Source: Ptiloglossa arizonensis
Lineage: Eukaryota > Arthropoda > Insecta > Hymenoptera > Colletidae
Direction of reading: 5' to 3'
Assembly (NCBI RefSeq): GCF_051014685.1
Contig: NC_135058.1
Location: 16,928,811 to 16,992,810, forward strand
DNA length: 64,000 nucleotides
The notes beneath the pieces are model-generated. The model did not search any database. It was not told the origin of the DNA and worked only from the letters and a program-made list of their open reading frames with translations. The first letter of the stretch is position 1; every line of letters begins with the position of its first letter. This document shows positions 1-30,234 of this stretch, one piece after another. The position numbers were made by a program, and so were the translations under genes.

Positions 1-2203
1 TCGTTAACGTTGGCACATCGCAATTACCGTGCATTTAATTGCTGTTTAAAGTGGACTGGTTCCCGAATAACTTCCATTCTTTCGGAATAAGTGGTCCCTG
101 TTATAATAGACGCGTGGTCATTACCGTTTACAGTCTAATTTCAATATTTAAATATATATATTTAACAAGGTAGGCATAATTTAAATCTACACGCGTTTGC
201 GCGTGCATTTTGCAGTTTTATTTCTTTGTTTTCTTTTTCGATTTTCATTGTTCCATTTAATCAGACATTTTATACACTTGCGACGAGTTGCAAATAAATG
301 TATTTACTCGAATTTTCGTGCTTACACTTTTTGAATTCGCACGACAAAGTTAGGTTCGTAACGGGCAAACGAGTTGACGAAATTCTGTACGTACAAGTAT
401 ATACTATATAATATACCTTGCACATCAACCACTTACCGCGACCTAGTTTTTCCCTCGATTAAAGCGAAGTTGTCGAAAACATTTTTGCAATTTAATGGTC
501 ATTATACGCAGCGAATGTCATGTTCCATCGATCCTTTTACTTTTCGGGATTACGTTCCCTTTTATGAGCTCTTTTATGTTTATATTTGTGGCGTTCTCTT
601 TGTCCGCGAATATAAGAATTTAACGGATCGAAAAAAACGTCGCGAATAAATCGTTATACGTTTGTTTAATTTGTCATCTTTTATTGGAATAAAATTTTTT
701 CATAATATACTCGGTAGTATGATCCACTTAAACTTGTTCATATGTTGCGTAAATATTTCTTTTTGGACCGTACAGCATGCATAACATCGACAGTTGCAAT
801 GGAAGCATTCAATTTTTAGAAAAGTTCGAACGCCCATACATTGTAGGCCATAATACGGATCAATTGGATTCTCGTTGCGACTTGTTACTTTGTATATTTT
901 TTACGAAGAGAACTTTCATCGTCGTGGAAAAATTCAGGATACGACTTTTATGTTTGCGATAAAAATGCAGATGAGGCGACCGTTTGAATATCAACGGTAA
1001 TGTGATCGTTAACATCACTATTTGTTGATAATATACATCCTACGTTGCCTTTCATAGGTAACCCGCTTGTCGTGTAGTTTCGTTCGACTTTTATGTCATG
1101 GCCAGAAGAAAAGTGCGTAATAATAGGATCGATGAACAAGCACGTTACCATAAATTGCATATAAAAGCATTTCAACTTTACACAGGTGTTTATATACGTA
1201 TGTATCCTGCTAAAGACAGACCGCGTTAATATTTCCGCCACTTCGAATAGATGGGAACGTTGCTTACCAACGTATATTTGAAGGTGTATATACATTTCGT
1301 TTGTTCGACTGGAATCGAACCCCAATTTTATGCGGTGGAAGTCGCTCGAGTAATGAATTTTGAGAATAAAAGTAGCAAGGTACAATTATTCTAAAGCATC
1401 GTTAAACGCTGCTTACTATTCATTTACATTTTGGACATTATAGAGAGAACAACTATCCTCCAACTATCGACGCGTGCACGGACAAGGTTTTCAGAAAGCG
1501 TAAAAATTCAATTTGTTGGAAAGTTCAATATTTACATTATTAATTAGAAAATTGATTGAAACGAATGAAAGAAGGAAAAAGTGGATATCTCTCGGCCTCA
1601 TTGTCGGATTTAATTCAATGAATTCCGAGTTAGCAAGTAAGATATATAGACTTCCATGTTAATTCTGCTTCGAAAGCTATTTCACGCTATCCAGCTTGAT
1701 GACGTACAAGCGGCAATCCATTACACAGGTTCCTGCGTAAAGTAAGTTAAGTCCTACAACTACGCGCCGATAATGCGTTCAATTTTCTGATTGCTTGTAG
1801 CGTAATACATCGATAAACGATCGACATTCGTACGTTTAACCCTTAAATCGAGTGACGCAATGCTAATCTGTTTATCACGTTGCCAGAGGACTGGTTACTC
1901 GAACAATACAAGAACGCGTCAATTAAGCAGCATTTCCTTTATTCCTTTGTTTGCAAAATCTATCTATTTATATCGCTAATTGAATTATCATCGATACATT
2001 CAACGTTTTCGATAAAGTGTATTAGTTACGCGATTAAGTATTGTACGTTGTCCCAATGGCAGCTTTGATCGAAAAATAGTAATTATTCTTTCGTTACGTT
2101 TATGCCGCGGCAATCGTATAGCGATTAAGAATATTTTTGTTCCTTTTTATGAAATATTGGAAAAAGAATCCTCTCGAGCACAAAATACGAAATTTGATTT
2201 CAG
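1..2203. other. Region upstream of the first recognised ferlin exon; no gene recognised
   Basis: I find no recognisable coding exon here. The ferlin gene downstream starts inside its first C2 domain, so at least one more 5' exon of roughly 40-60 codons must lie in this stretch or, more likely, left of the window. The longest open frame (948-1385, minus strand) matches no family I know, and its composition looks like chance. Confidence 0.5.
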
Positions 2204-20206
<18,003 letters not shown>

Positions 20207-20891
20207 ATGTACGACTTCTATGTTTCAGTCGTACATAGTTATATTATTTGGAATATGAAATACGATATTTCGACGAGGGACGAAAATTGAATATAACTGC
20301 GTTACTGTTTAATCTTCGTGCATATAACGTCAAACGTTTCAAAAATACTTTCCTTACTTATTCGGTATTATTAAATTCATATCAAGGATTACATCGCTAT
20401 CATACATTGTAAGTATAATACATTATATACATAATATAGAAACATAATGTATTATATTATACAGAACAATAAAAATAAATTATTTTTCGAACATCTAATA
20501 TTCATCCATTTCGCGCTGCGTCTCGTCGAATAAATTCCATAGGCTTTAAAATTTTAATCTAATAAATAGTACTTTAGACGATGGCTCAAATATTTTTTTC
20601 TTTTCTAAGCTACTTTTAATAGAGGAATAAAAAGTGTTTCAGCTTTAGATAACTGTCATCCTTATTAAATTATTGCTGTATAGTGGACCAACAATATGGT
20701 AGTAAAAATCGAAATGTATATAAATAGTGGTACAATGCATTGTTAAGAGTCATTGACGTATAAAATTTTCATCACATTTCGTTACTAAATACTATACTCT
20801 ACTTCGTTGTAAGTAGGTAGTTTAATGTAAATAATATGTAATTAGGAATTAATAAAAATACGAACATGTAACAAATAAACGACTAATTTTT
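20207..20891. other. Convergent 3' regions of the ferlin and GNL1 genes
   Basis: This AT-rich spacer lies between two stop codons that face each other. It should hold both 3' UTRs. An AATAAAA near 20468 is a plausible polyadenylation signal for the ferlin. No further gene was seen. Confidence 0.6.
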
Positions 20892-22985
20892 TCATAAATC
20901 TGAAGACAATACATCAAACTTATTAATCACGTCCGGTATCTTTGAATCTTCGCTAGACGTATTCGTAGAGTCATCCGATTCTTCTTCCTTTGAATGCATT
21001 TGAGTCTCTGAATTTTCATCTGTATCTTCTTCATCTTTAGACGAATCATACTCTTTTTTTTCGTTACGAAAATCTTCTGTTTTATTTCTAGCTTGAATCC
21101 ATCTTACAAATTCAACTTCCGGATGATCTTCCCATCCTTCTACAAATTATAAATTGTTGTCTATTTATTATAAATTGTAAACAAGTAGCTTTAGAATATT
21201 ACCTTCGTTAACAACCCAATCTAGTGGATAAACGTATATACAAATTTTACCCTCGAGTGCCATTCTCAACAACGAATTAGCTGCTCTGTGTGTATCGGGT
21301 CTACCGGTCCGTGCAGTTACAAAATTTCGTTTAATAGCCCAAGCTTCGCAAATTTCCATAGCCGACCATGCATCCGTTCTATCTTGGCACTCAATTTTTA
21401 GTAAGTCTGGTAAATTTATTCTTTGGGCTAGAAATTTAATTGTCGAATATGGTTCTCTAACTTGAGCTATTGGAAAGGAACCCATTAAAATTTGTAGTTC
21501 TTTTGGAACTGTCGAAGGAAATACCAATCCTGGACAATCGCAGAGACAAACAGTTTTGGTAAGAAAAATTGTTTGAAAATGTTTGGTATGTCCAGGTGTG
21601 CGCGATATGCTTACAACTTTCTTCCCTGTAATATATATATAAAAATTTGATGTTTAAATATTTATGTACTATTTTGTCTCTGAACTTTGAACCCTTAATA
21701 TTATTATTATAATATTCACCCATGTAATATACCCACCCATATAATGTATCACATATATTATAATATAATATTTACCCATTAACGCATTCATCAAGGATGA
21801 CTTTCCAACATTTGGACTTCCGATACAACCAATAGTCAACACTCCATTTTTATATCGTTCATGCTCGAAATAACTTGTATCTTCTTTACTGATGGTAACA
21901 CTGTCTTTATGATCAATATCGTCTAGATTAAATTCCGTTTGCATTTCGTCCTGAATTTTATTTTGCCAAGAAGTCAAATCCACTTTATCTCCTACAATTT
22001 CTTTACAAGCATCTAATAGTTTTTGGGCTCCCTCTGCTGCCATTATTAATTTTCCCTTTTTACGTCTTCTTTTTATTCCTTTTGTTTCACTCATATTACC
22101 GTGTAAATTATAAGTAGGATACGACGTGAACAATAAAATGTGTATTTTAGGGTATGTAGTACGAAAATATTCTTTCCATGCTACTACCAAGCCTGGAGAA
22201 GCTAAATCAACTTTGTTTAATACTAAAATCATGTCTTTCTTTAGCTCATATATTATATGATCGTATAGATAAGGAGGAAACATTAAAACAGTGTATCTGA
22301 TATCAACAATAATTAATAAAATATCGGACATTTCTAGCACTCTCCACAACTGTCTCCAAGTTTCTAAATTTAATTCAAAGTAGCTGATAGTGCTTAAGTT
22401 TCTCATACCCTTCAGATATTCCTAAAGGTGACAAGTTATTAGCTGATCCTGAAGCTATACAAGAATAAACTTAAATTAAAATTACTTACGGTAAAGTACT
22501 TTTGCTCTCTTAATTCTAACTGTTCTTTCGACATATTATAATCCCATGATGGTCTTTTGGGCATATCAATTTCTGGTGGAAAATATTCATCTGCAACTTC
22601 TTGTTCTTCGTAAGATAAACGTGTGATAGAGTCATTAGCTTGTTCCCTTCGTTTCATTAGTTCCTCCTTACTTTCTTGGAAGAATTGCAAAGCATATCTG
22701 CTGTTGGAAGAATTATCATCTTTCGGTTGCTTGTTGATTTTTTGTATACTACTATGTGCATCAACATCGATAGTGTTTGAACTTTTTCCAGCACCTTTGC
22801 TATGACTTCCAGCTATAGATTATAATATAAAATCAATTACTATAAACACTTAGTACAGAAAATATGTTATTCATCACTACATCATACATACTCAACAAAG
22901 TTGGATTTTGTCGTTGCTTTTTAACTTGCAATTGTTGTTTCTTTGCTTTGCCACTAAACGGTTTCTTCCTTGTTCCTTGTGGCAT
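20892..22985 (-). CDS. GNL1: GNL1 / HSR1-type circularly permuted GTPase
   Basis: This is a YlqF/YawG-family GTPase; family members work in nucleolar and ribosome-related processes. Exons on the minus strand, in coding order: 22892-22985, 22490-22812, 21776-22421, 21203-21625, 20892-21139. They join in phase to 577 residues, close to the roughly 600 of vertebrate GNL1. The start is fixed by the basic MPQGTRKKPFSGKAKKQQ leader, which matches the GNL1 N-terminus. The GTPase motifs come in permuted order: NKVD (G4) near 208-211, GSPNVGKS (G1, P-loop) near 340-347, then DCPG (G3) near 384-387. A conserved block with ETWRQLWRVLEMSDI precedes the G domain. The C-terminus is acidic and serine-rich, as in the family. 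Its 5' end faces mRpS30. The related LSG1 was considered, but the leader and the PKRPSWDYNMSKEQL segment fit GNL1 better. Confidence 0.95.
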
Positions 22986-24221
22986 TTTGCCGTCTATCTC
23001 AACTTTGATTCTTTAATCAAATTATTCGTTCACAGAATAACAACCGCAAATAACTTCAATGCTCACAACTGTATAATTGTACACCACAAACTACACACGG
23101 TAATATGTGATTGTTGACAAAGAACACGATCTCAGCGCCATTCGTGAATAGACCACTGAAATAAAGTATGATTCCTGAAGTGAAGGAAAAGTTATAGCTG
23201 GATCTTGCACGCGCAGGCGCTTGGCGGCTTATGTAACTACATGCTGTAGAAGTATACATTATATTCCAGTATTTTAATTTCTGTTATGCATTCTTATACT
23301 TTCAAGTATTTCAATGTACACTTACGTTTTTCAATATTAATGGTTATCAAATATTGCATACTGCATATAATTATGTATTTCATTTAATTGAATGTAACGT
23401 GAAACATATTAATTATATATATATATAAAAATTTATTTTTAAAACGCAATAAAATATATTTAATAAATAAAAGTTTAATCTTCGAATTAACAAACTTTAC
23501 TATTTTAATCTTGAGATATCATAAGCTATTAAGAGAGCATTGTTATTTCATAATGATTCATGCGATTTGTTTTCCAGAGATTAAACGTTTTGAAAGGTTA
23601 ATATTGCTTCGTCAAACATCTTCGCGCGCGAGACAGAATTGCAAGTGACGATACAAAATAACAACGAAATTTTATAACATAATTTGATTATAACAAAAAC
23701 TGGAGTAATTAAATTTGTATTATTAATTTTGAATCTCTTAATTTTTAAAATATATGTACCTTTATTTTACGACAATTAAACGTTGGTATTTAAAATTTTG
23801 TTAAACCTAAATTGAAAAAAACAAAGGTTTTTTTTTATTTTGTTAATAATAGGAAACCATTAATACCAAAATTGTGATTTATATTACATATCAATTACAA
23901 AATAATTTCAATAAGTACATAAAGTTAGTAACTAGTGTAGTAAAGTACTAGTGAATAATAGTCAAAGAAAATTTCTCATTGGTCAATATTAAAAATTGTT
24001 GAGCACAAGAGAGACGGGTTATTGCATGCATATACGATGTTAATATATCTTCATAATTTTTAATTCGTTTTAAAGAAAATGACGATGGTTTAATTTAAAT
24101 ATAATTTACGTCAAGATATGTGGTTGATAAAAAAAAAGTAGTATTATTTGGTCATATTTTCACATATAACCTCAATATTAGCATTAAAAGTTAATTCGAA
24201 GATTTTTTATATTTTTCAATA
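22986..24221. promoter_or_regulatory. Divergent intergenic region between GNL1 and mRpS30
   Basis: About 1.2 kb of mostly AT-rich sequence separates the two outward-facing start codons, so both promoters must be here. A GC-rich island at 23201-23230 contains GCGCAGGCGC (23211-23220), one base from the NRF1/Ewg-type palindrome. A CGCGCGCG-like run occurs near 23623. No TATA box stands out at the expected distance from either start, which fits housekeeping genes. Confidence 0.5.
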
Positions 24222-26215
24222 ATGTTTGCCAAAGTTCATAAGGGTCTATTAAATTATTCTGTGGCTGTTATAAAGAATCCAACTCGAAAGTATGCCTTTT
24301 CTTTAACTACTAAGTCAAATGAGACAGATGAAATTATTTATCCAGAAATATTGGATCTATCCCGAAGAGGTAAAATTAAATCTCGACAGGAGATTTGGTA
24401 CAATAAAATCAAAAAGCTGGAAACTGTAGAGGAGAAGTTATATGGAATTAATATGCCACGCTATTATGGTTGGAAGTCGTTACAATTAACAGAGGAGATT
24501 CCATATAACTCGTTGCATCAAGCCCAATATATTACACGAACTCATGTTGTAAATGATCATAAATTACCTGATTTTTATGATAACTCGATTAAACCTGAAC
24601 AATTAGATATTTTCGTACAGAATCTTAAAAAACCTATAGAGGATATTCTTACCTTTGAGTATTGTAACAGATTGTAAGTATAAATTATTATAATGAAACT
24701 ACAATTATAGACATTTTTTAATTTAATAAAATAAGCTATAATATTCTTTGTACAATATATTTTTAATAATCGAATTTCTGTTTCATTTAGAAAACATCGG
24801 ACACTCGAGAGAATACAAGACAATAGAAAACTGCAGGATAGTATCACAAATTCAGTTATTTATCAAATCAATAGACTAATATTGGCTTATTTGTCTCCAA
24901 CAGTATCACATTTATTGGAAACTGAAATAGATTTTGAACCAAGAGTGGAAGCATTTTGGTTTGTAGGTGGTATAGATCCTCCAACTTTAGTTAAAAAAGC
25001 AAAAACAAATTCAGAGTGGAATAAAGATTATGCAGACGATCCAGTCAATATCCCAGTTCAATATAGTGGTTCTCCAATTCTACAATTAAGGCATTTATTT
25101 CCATTGAAAGAAATTCTTTCTTTAAGTGACTCTGAAAATCCACAATTTGATGTTCCTGAATTCAAATTTGACCCCAGAGTATTAGGGTATCAATTTGCAT
25201 ACAAAAAAGCTACCAGCATACCTGGATTTTGGCCTGGTGATCCAGCTGAATTTGGTTTCCTGTCGTATCATAGTGCGACTCATTTAATGAACAAGCTAGA
25301 AACTTTAAAATTTGACAATATATGTGATGCACTTACAGTGCAAGCTATTTTTGCATCTTATGGTTGGCTTTTATCACAAGCTTGTTATCAAGGTATTTAT
25401 TAATCGATTCTTTTCATACATGATATGTTTTATTTAACAAATGAATTTGTTTAATACTTGAATAAAAAAATAATTTTCTTTTACTTATTGCAAATTTTAG
25501 GTTTTTCTACAGTTAATGATATAACGTATCCATTAGTATCTCAAACTATTATAACAGATGGCACATGGTGGTCATTCTGTGTTTATCAACTAAATACCAT
25601 ATTATTACATTCAGAAAATGCAAGTGGTAATCCTTTGCGTAATATATGTTGGATAACCAAACCAGAGAAGCTGTTCGATTCGGTGGAAAATGAGAAAATT
25701 CATGGCTTTAATGATACTGTTCTAAAAAGATTAATTCAGTTCTATATCAACGTACCTGAAGAAAGGATGGGAGTGAATATGAAACCATATTTAGGGGAAT
25801 CTGTTAAACATCTTGCTGATATTTCAGACGCGGAGCGGAGAACATGGCTAGAAAATACTTTTAAACATCTGATGTCTAATAGAGAAAGACATTTGTACGT
25901 AATTGCTTAAATATAATTAAAGCTAGGCAAATTGGTTACAGTGAAACATTTTTATCGATCACTAGATAAAATTATAATTTATTTCTTTTCATTTATAGGA
26001 AAATACCTGAAGTAGCAAATTGGCAGAAAATTTATATGATTGATTACAAAGAGAGATCTATGGATAAGAAACGCGATCCATGGCAGTTTGGTTATAGACC
26101 CAATAAACGAAGACTGGACGATCATCAACCGATGTATATACCAAGATGTCTTAGAGAAAATCCGCGTAAAAGAAAAATAGGTCGTTGGGCAAAGACATAT
26201 TATCCAGATGCATAA
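24222..26215 (+). CDS. mRpS30: Mitochondrial ribosomal protein S30 (mL65)
   Basis: This is a structural protein of the mitochondrial large ribosomal subunit (mL65, also known as PDCD9/MRPS30). Exons: 24222-24673, 24791-25392, 25501-25894, 25999-26215. They join in phase to 554 residues. The N-terminus is short and poor in acidic residues, as expected of a mitochondrial presequence. The body carries MRPS30 landmarks: YPEILDLS near residue 40, a FWFVGG segment in the middle, and near residues 350-410 CYQGFSTVNDITYPLVSQTI, TDGTWWSFCVYQLNT and NPLRNICW. The C-terminus is strongly basic, fitting rRNA contact. The start was chosen because it is the first ATG before the presequence-like stretch, with no upstream in-frame alternative. 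The gene faces away from GNL1 and converges on glucosylceramidase copy 1, whose stop lies about 280 bases beyond. Confidence 0.95.
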
Positions 26216-26495
26216 AATACTTAGTTGATGTAAATATAAAATAGTTAAATACAATTTGATTTATTTGATTTTATTTAAATATGTTGTTACAGATTGATGT
26301 TTTTAATGCTTGCATAAATTTGTCCAATTTATCATTATACTATAAATTCAACATACATTGTTTTATATCCCAATGAGCAATTTTCACATTAAATGTAAAA
26401 ATATGTTATTTAACTATTAGTTTTTATTGTAGGTAATACTACAAATTAATAGCATTTTAAAGCCTGTTGGTGCAGTGCATATAACTTAATCGTTC

Positions 26496-29400
26496 TTATT
26501 TATATATCACAGTGTTCATAGAATATGAAGATAGTTTCAAGCGAAAAGTACCCCTCTGCAAATCTTTTAGAATTATAGATTTTGAAGAATTGTTCCTAAA
26601 ATATAAAATGAAATTTTAGAAAGTTTAAGTTGATATAGGTGGATAACTGTTTTAAATACAGTAGCAAAAATAATTTCTATTACCTGTTGTACAACACAAC
26701 AACAACTTCCCCTGAAGGTGTTTCAAAGGCTGAAGATTTGATACTGTCTGTATCAGTGATGGAAACCCTGATGGAATCTCTGTTAACGAATCTACTGAAA
26801 TGTTTAATGGCATAATAGATGGGTAGTTTATAAAATTCGTCCTTGTCTGGGTTTACCATAATGGCAGCATCAATGTAATTGTTAAGCCAGTTTGGTCCAC
26901 CTGTTTCATCAAGAGCTAAATTCCAATCCATCCATCCGACTGACCAATGATTCATGTACTTAAACCAAAATTTGTTTCGTTCATTTTGCGATCAAAATAA
27001 ATTTTGTTCCATCATCACGAGTGTAATCAGAATAATATTTTTTACCTCTATTATGCTTAAAATATAATTTTCACCCCGATTCCATGTATCTGACGCGACG
27101 TTTCGAGTTTCCCATGATAGTGGACCTATGCAAATCCGGAGTGAAATTTTACCATATTAAATACAATACAGTTAACTCTTTGTAACTCTGACTTTAAAGT
27201 CACATATTCGTATATGTATGTATATTTTTAAAGGTTGATTTTATTTTCTTATTGTATGCTATTGAATCGTTTCAATTTGATGTATTTGGTATATGCACTT
27301 TGTGTATGCGTGCGCAATTTACGAAGATGTACGCGATAAAATTACCTATGGATGCTTCAGTCATGAGAAGGACTTTATCTGGAAATAAATTGTGGGTCCA
27401 ATCCAGTACAATTGGAGGAGCAATGGAATCTTTATAAAAATGTATAGCTGTTCCTGCAGTATACTTTGATGCATTTGCTTCGCTAAATATTGGAACGACG
27501 AAGGAGGGCATTACATTTCTGTTATCGTCTAGAGCAAAGATCAGTGTCTCATTGTGTATCGACGACGCCAGAGTTGGACCCATGAATTTGGCAACCCAGT
27601 TAGCCATACTATCAGGTGTCCATCCCATAGTGGTCAAGGGGAAATTGGGTGTGTAGGCATTCATCGGTTCGTTACCCGTTGATATTGCCCAGATGTCAAT
27701 GCCGTTATTTTTATATTCGTCCAGAAACTTTAACAAGTAATTAGCCCATAGTTGATTGTATTCATTTTTTAAGAAACCTAAACAGACGTTAAAAGATTGG
27801 TGTTTTATCTTCTGAAATAATACAATGCATCGGTAATTAAATGGTCTTTTCAAAATGCGAAGCTTTACTTTTTATCGACTTTGAATAAACTATTTCTTAT
27901 ATGTCGGATTTATTATTCACGTTAAATGACCTTGAATTGTATGTCAATAATTTCGAATATACGCTTTTCAATTATTTTTATCTGAATAAATTATTGTTTG
28001 GACAAACATTTAATTGAGATTTACGAATGAAACGTTAGTCGTTATCAAGATAAAAATTTGTAATAAAAATGTGCAATGTGTAATAAACACTGTCCAATAC
28101 TGTTTAATAACCGTTATCGGATACTATGAAAATATACTATATTTACGATAATATGTGGAAAGTCGACGTGACCTTCGTTTCTCTTTGATGGGCCCACTTA
28201 AAATGAAAATGTTTACGTTGTATAATACAACACCGTGTTATTTTGTTCTGCTATCAACATTATAATGTTATATTTACCAAATCCATTGAGTCTGTTGTTA
28301 GTTTTCATCCATGGCGGAGCCGACCACGCGGCACTGATGAATTTAACTTCAGGATTTAATTCAAGAGCCTTCTTCGCGTATGGTATTTTATAGTTGTAGT
28401 CTTCTGGCGCGAGGGAAAAATGCTCCAGCAATGTGTCGTTAGGGTAGTCATCGTAAGTGTACGGTCTCGTTGAGAAATCGGTTCCAGCAATTGGAATGCG
28501 ACCTAAGGTATATCCACTTCCTATTTTCGGATCGTAATACGCCCTACGAATAGTGAAATTTCGATAATTATACAGAGTATACGCGAATAGAATTGAGTTT
28601 ACGCATAAATTATTAAGAATACAAGCGCGTGAAAAGTATTGTGTTTGTGAAGTGCGTTGGAGTAATTACGGTCGATCGATGCTATTTATTTCTTTGAATT
28701 TATAAACGAATGCTATATAGAGAACAGCTTGTGCCACACCAAAAAGAAAAGGTGCATTATTTCATTCGGGTAAGTAAATATGATATATATATATACATAT
28801 GCATAATAATTATTGCAAATACTTTTTTGCGTTCAATGGCAATGTGGACTATTTACTATTTGTATAATCGACCTTCAAATAAAATTTGTTTTCACACCTA
28901 TGAGAGTGCAACCATAACGATTTAATTTTTTGATCCTTATATCGATTGTATTCTGTTTATAAGATAGTATCGTTACCGAATCAGTTGATCTTGAGCAGCC
29001 GAACTGAGTTTCTTTATGTTTATACCAGCAGAGTCGGTAAACGCAGCTCCAAACCCAAAAATCGTTTGATACCTCTTCTCAGTATTTATGATTAAAGTAG
29101 TTCCGTAAAGAGAACTCTCATCAGTGTCGAAGCGGCCCGTTGACATCTTCATTCTAAGACCCTCTTTGTTCGTCACGTACCAGTAGAAACTTCCCTTCTC
29201 CGAGATCGTGGGATCATTATTCGGTGTATCATCGCAATACGTTGTATTGCAAATACACGCGACTATGTCAGTGCCAACTGTGTAAGGCACGCAGTCTTTG
29301 GTGCTACCTACGATCGATGCAACTGTCACAATTGTTTGCGAGTTGTAGACCTTGGAATCATCTTAATTACTCGTATATTGTTTACCGTAGACAAAAATGT

Positions 29401-29644
29401 TTTAAAGAAAAGTTGCACGATATCAAGAGAAACATCTTGGTATTGTACACAGATGCAAGAGGTGTAAAGAGGCAAGGAAGTAACAAAATACTGATCACTG
29501 TATGTACTTTGAAACATTTTTTCATATCCCAAATAATTTACGAATAATTTAAGATGATTAAGTTGAGTTACAGAGAGTAATGCCATTTTTATAAATATTA
29601 CCTTCAGTGAGGAAGGAGGCTATGACTATAAATGCGATCCACAT
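26496..29644 (-). CDS. Glucosylceramidase (GBA1-like, GH30), array copy 1
   Basis: Predicted to hydrolyse glucosylceramide to glucose and ceramide, in the lysosome or secreted. Exons in coding order: 29602-29644, 28977-29307, 28278-28543, 27346-27777, 27046-27125, 26684-26958, 26496-26595; 508 residues with all phases consistent. A hydrophobic signal peptide begins MWIAFIVIASFL. Next come the cysteine-rich N-terminal strand, with the conserved glycosylation sequon in CNTTYC, and the GH30 barrel. The acid/base Glu is in STGNEP (near 250), the nucleophile in MTEASIG (near 353), and the barrel Trp in WMDWNLAL. Oddities: the HWY motif of the substrate pocket reads HFY, and the oxyanion-side FGFGGAFTD block reads FGFGAAFTD. 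It lies at the end of the array next to mRpS30. Confidence 0.93.
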
Positions 29645-29693
29645 AATCGAAATGTTCGTTAGCGAAAATGTAGTTGGCGTTAAATGCTTGAAG

Positions 29694-29704
29694 CGATATA
29701 TATC
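29694..29704 (-). promoter_or_regulatory. TATA-like element of copy 1
   Basis: An alternating TA run lies about 50-60 bases upstream of the copy 1 start codon, at the distance seen in the other copies. The CCCCTACC box found upstream of several other copies is not recognisable here. Confidence 0.5.
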
Positions 29705-30234
29705 CGCTCTGCTGTGTATTTTACTTCACGATAAAGAATAAAATATGCCTGAAGTGTACTCACTTGGTAGATATATTAGAAATATTTAATGTATGAAGTC
29801 TACGTTACACGAAAATATTTAATTGACTGCTAACGGTGAATGATCACCGTTAGATATTTTTTTGACTGCTGGTTATGTCGCAAAAGTGATTTCACTATTG
29901 TAGTTCCAGAATTATTTAGAAATTACCATAAACATTGATAAAGGTATTTACAAAGTTTATCGTTTTTGCTGAATATTACCATAATTGAATAATGAACGAG
30001 AACAAGAAAAAGTTTTGTCCATATTAATACTGTTTGGTATTTTGGTACGTTCGAACGATGTATAGTCAATTGATATTTACATAAGACGATGTAACGTGTA
30101 TATTAATTTTGGGATACGTTTTCAGTACATTGATCAATTGTCCCGTTAAACATAAAAATATGATTTTGAATGATCATTTATTATTTCAGGTAACTTACAA
30201 TTAAGTTAAATTTCAACTTCTCTATAAAATGTAT
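29705..30234. other. Spacer between copies 1 and 2
   Basis: Upstream region of copy 1 and 3' region of copy 2. A block near 29780-29805 resembles blocks upstream of the relic at 34.1 kb (near 34735) and of copy 4 (near 42058), each containing TTTAATG[CT]ATG. This suggests that promoter-distal sequence was duplicated with the genes. No further gene was seen. Confidence 0.5.

Noticed and set aside
948..1385. 145-codon open frame on the minus strand
   Set aside because: No recognisable domain, no flanking splice pattern, composition like the surrounding noncoding DNA; the longest of many chance frames in this stretch.
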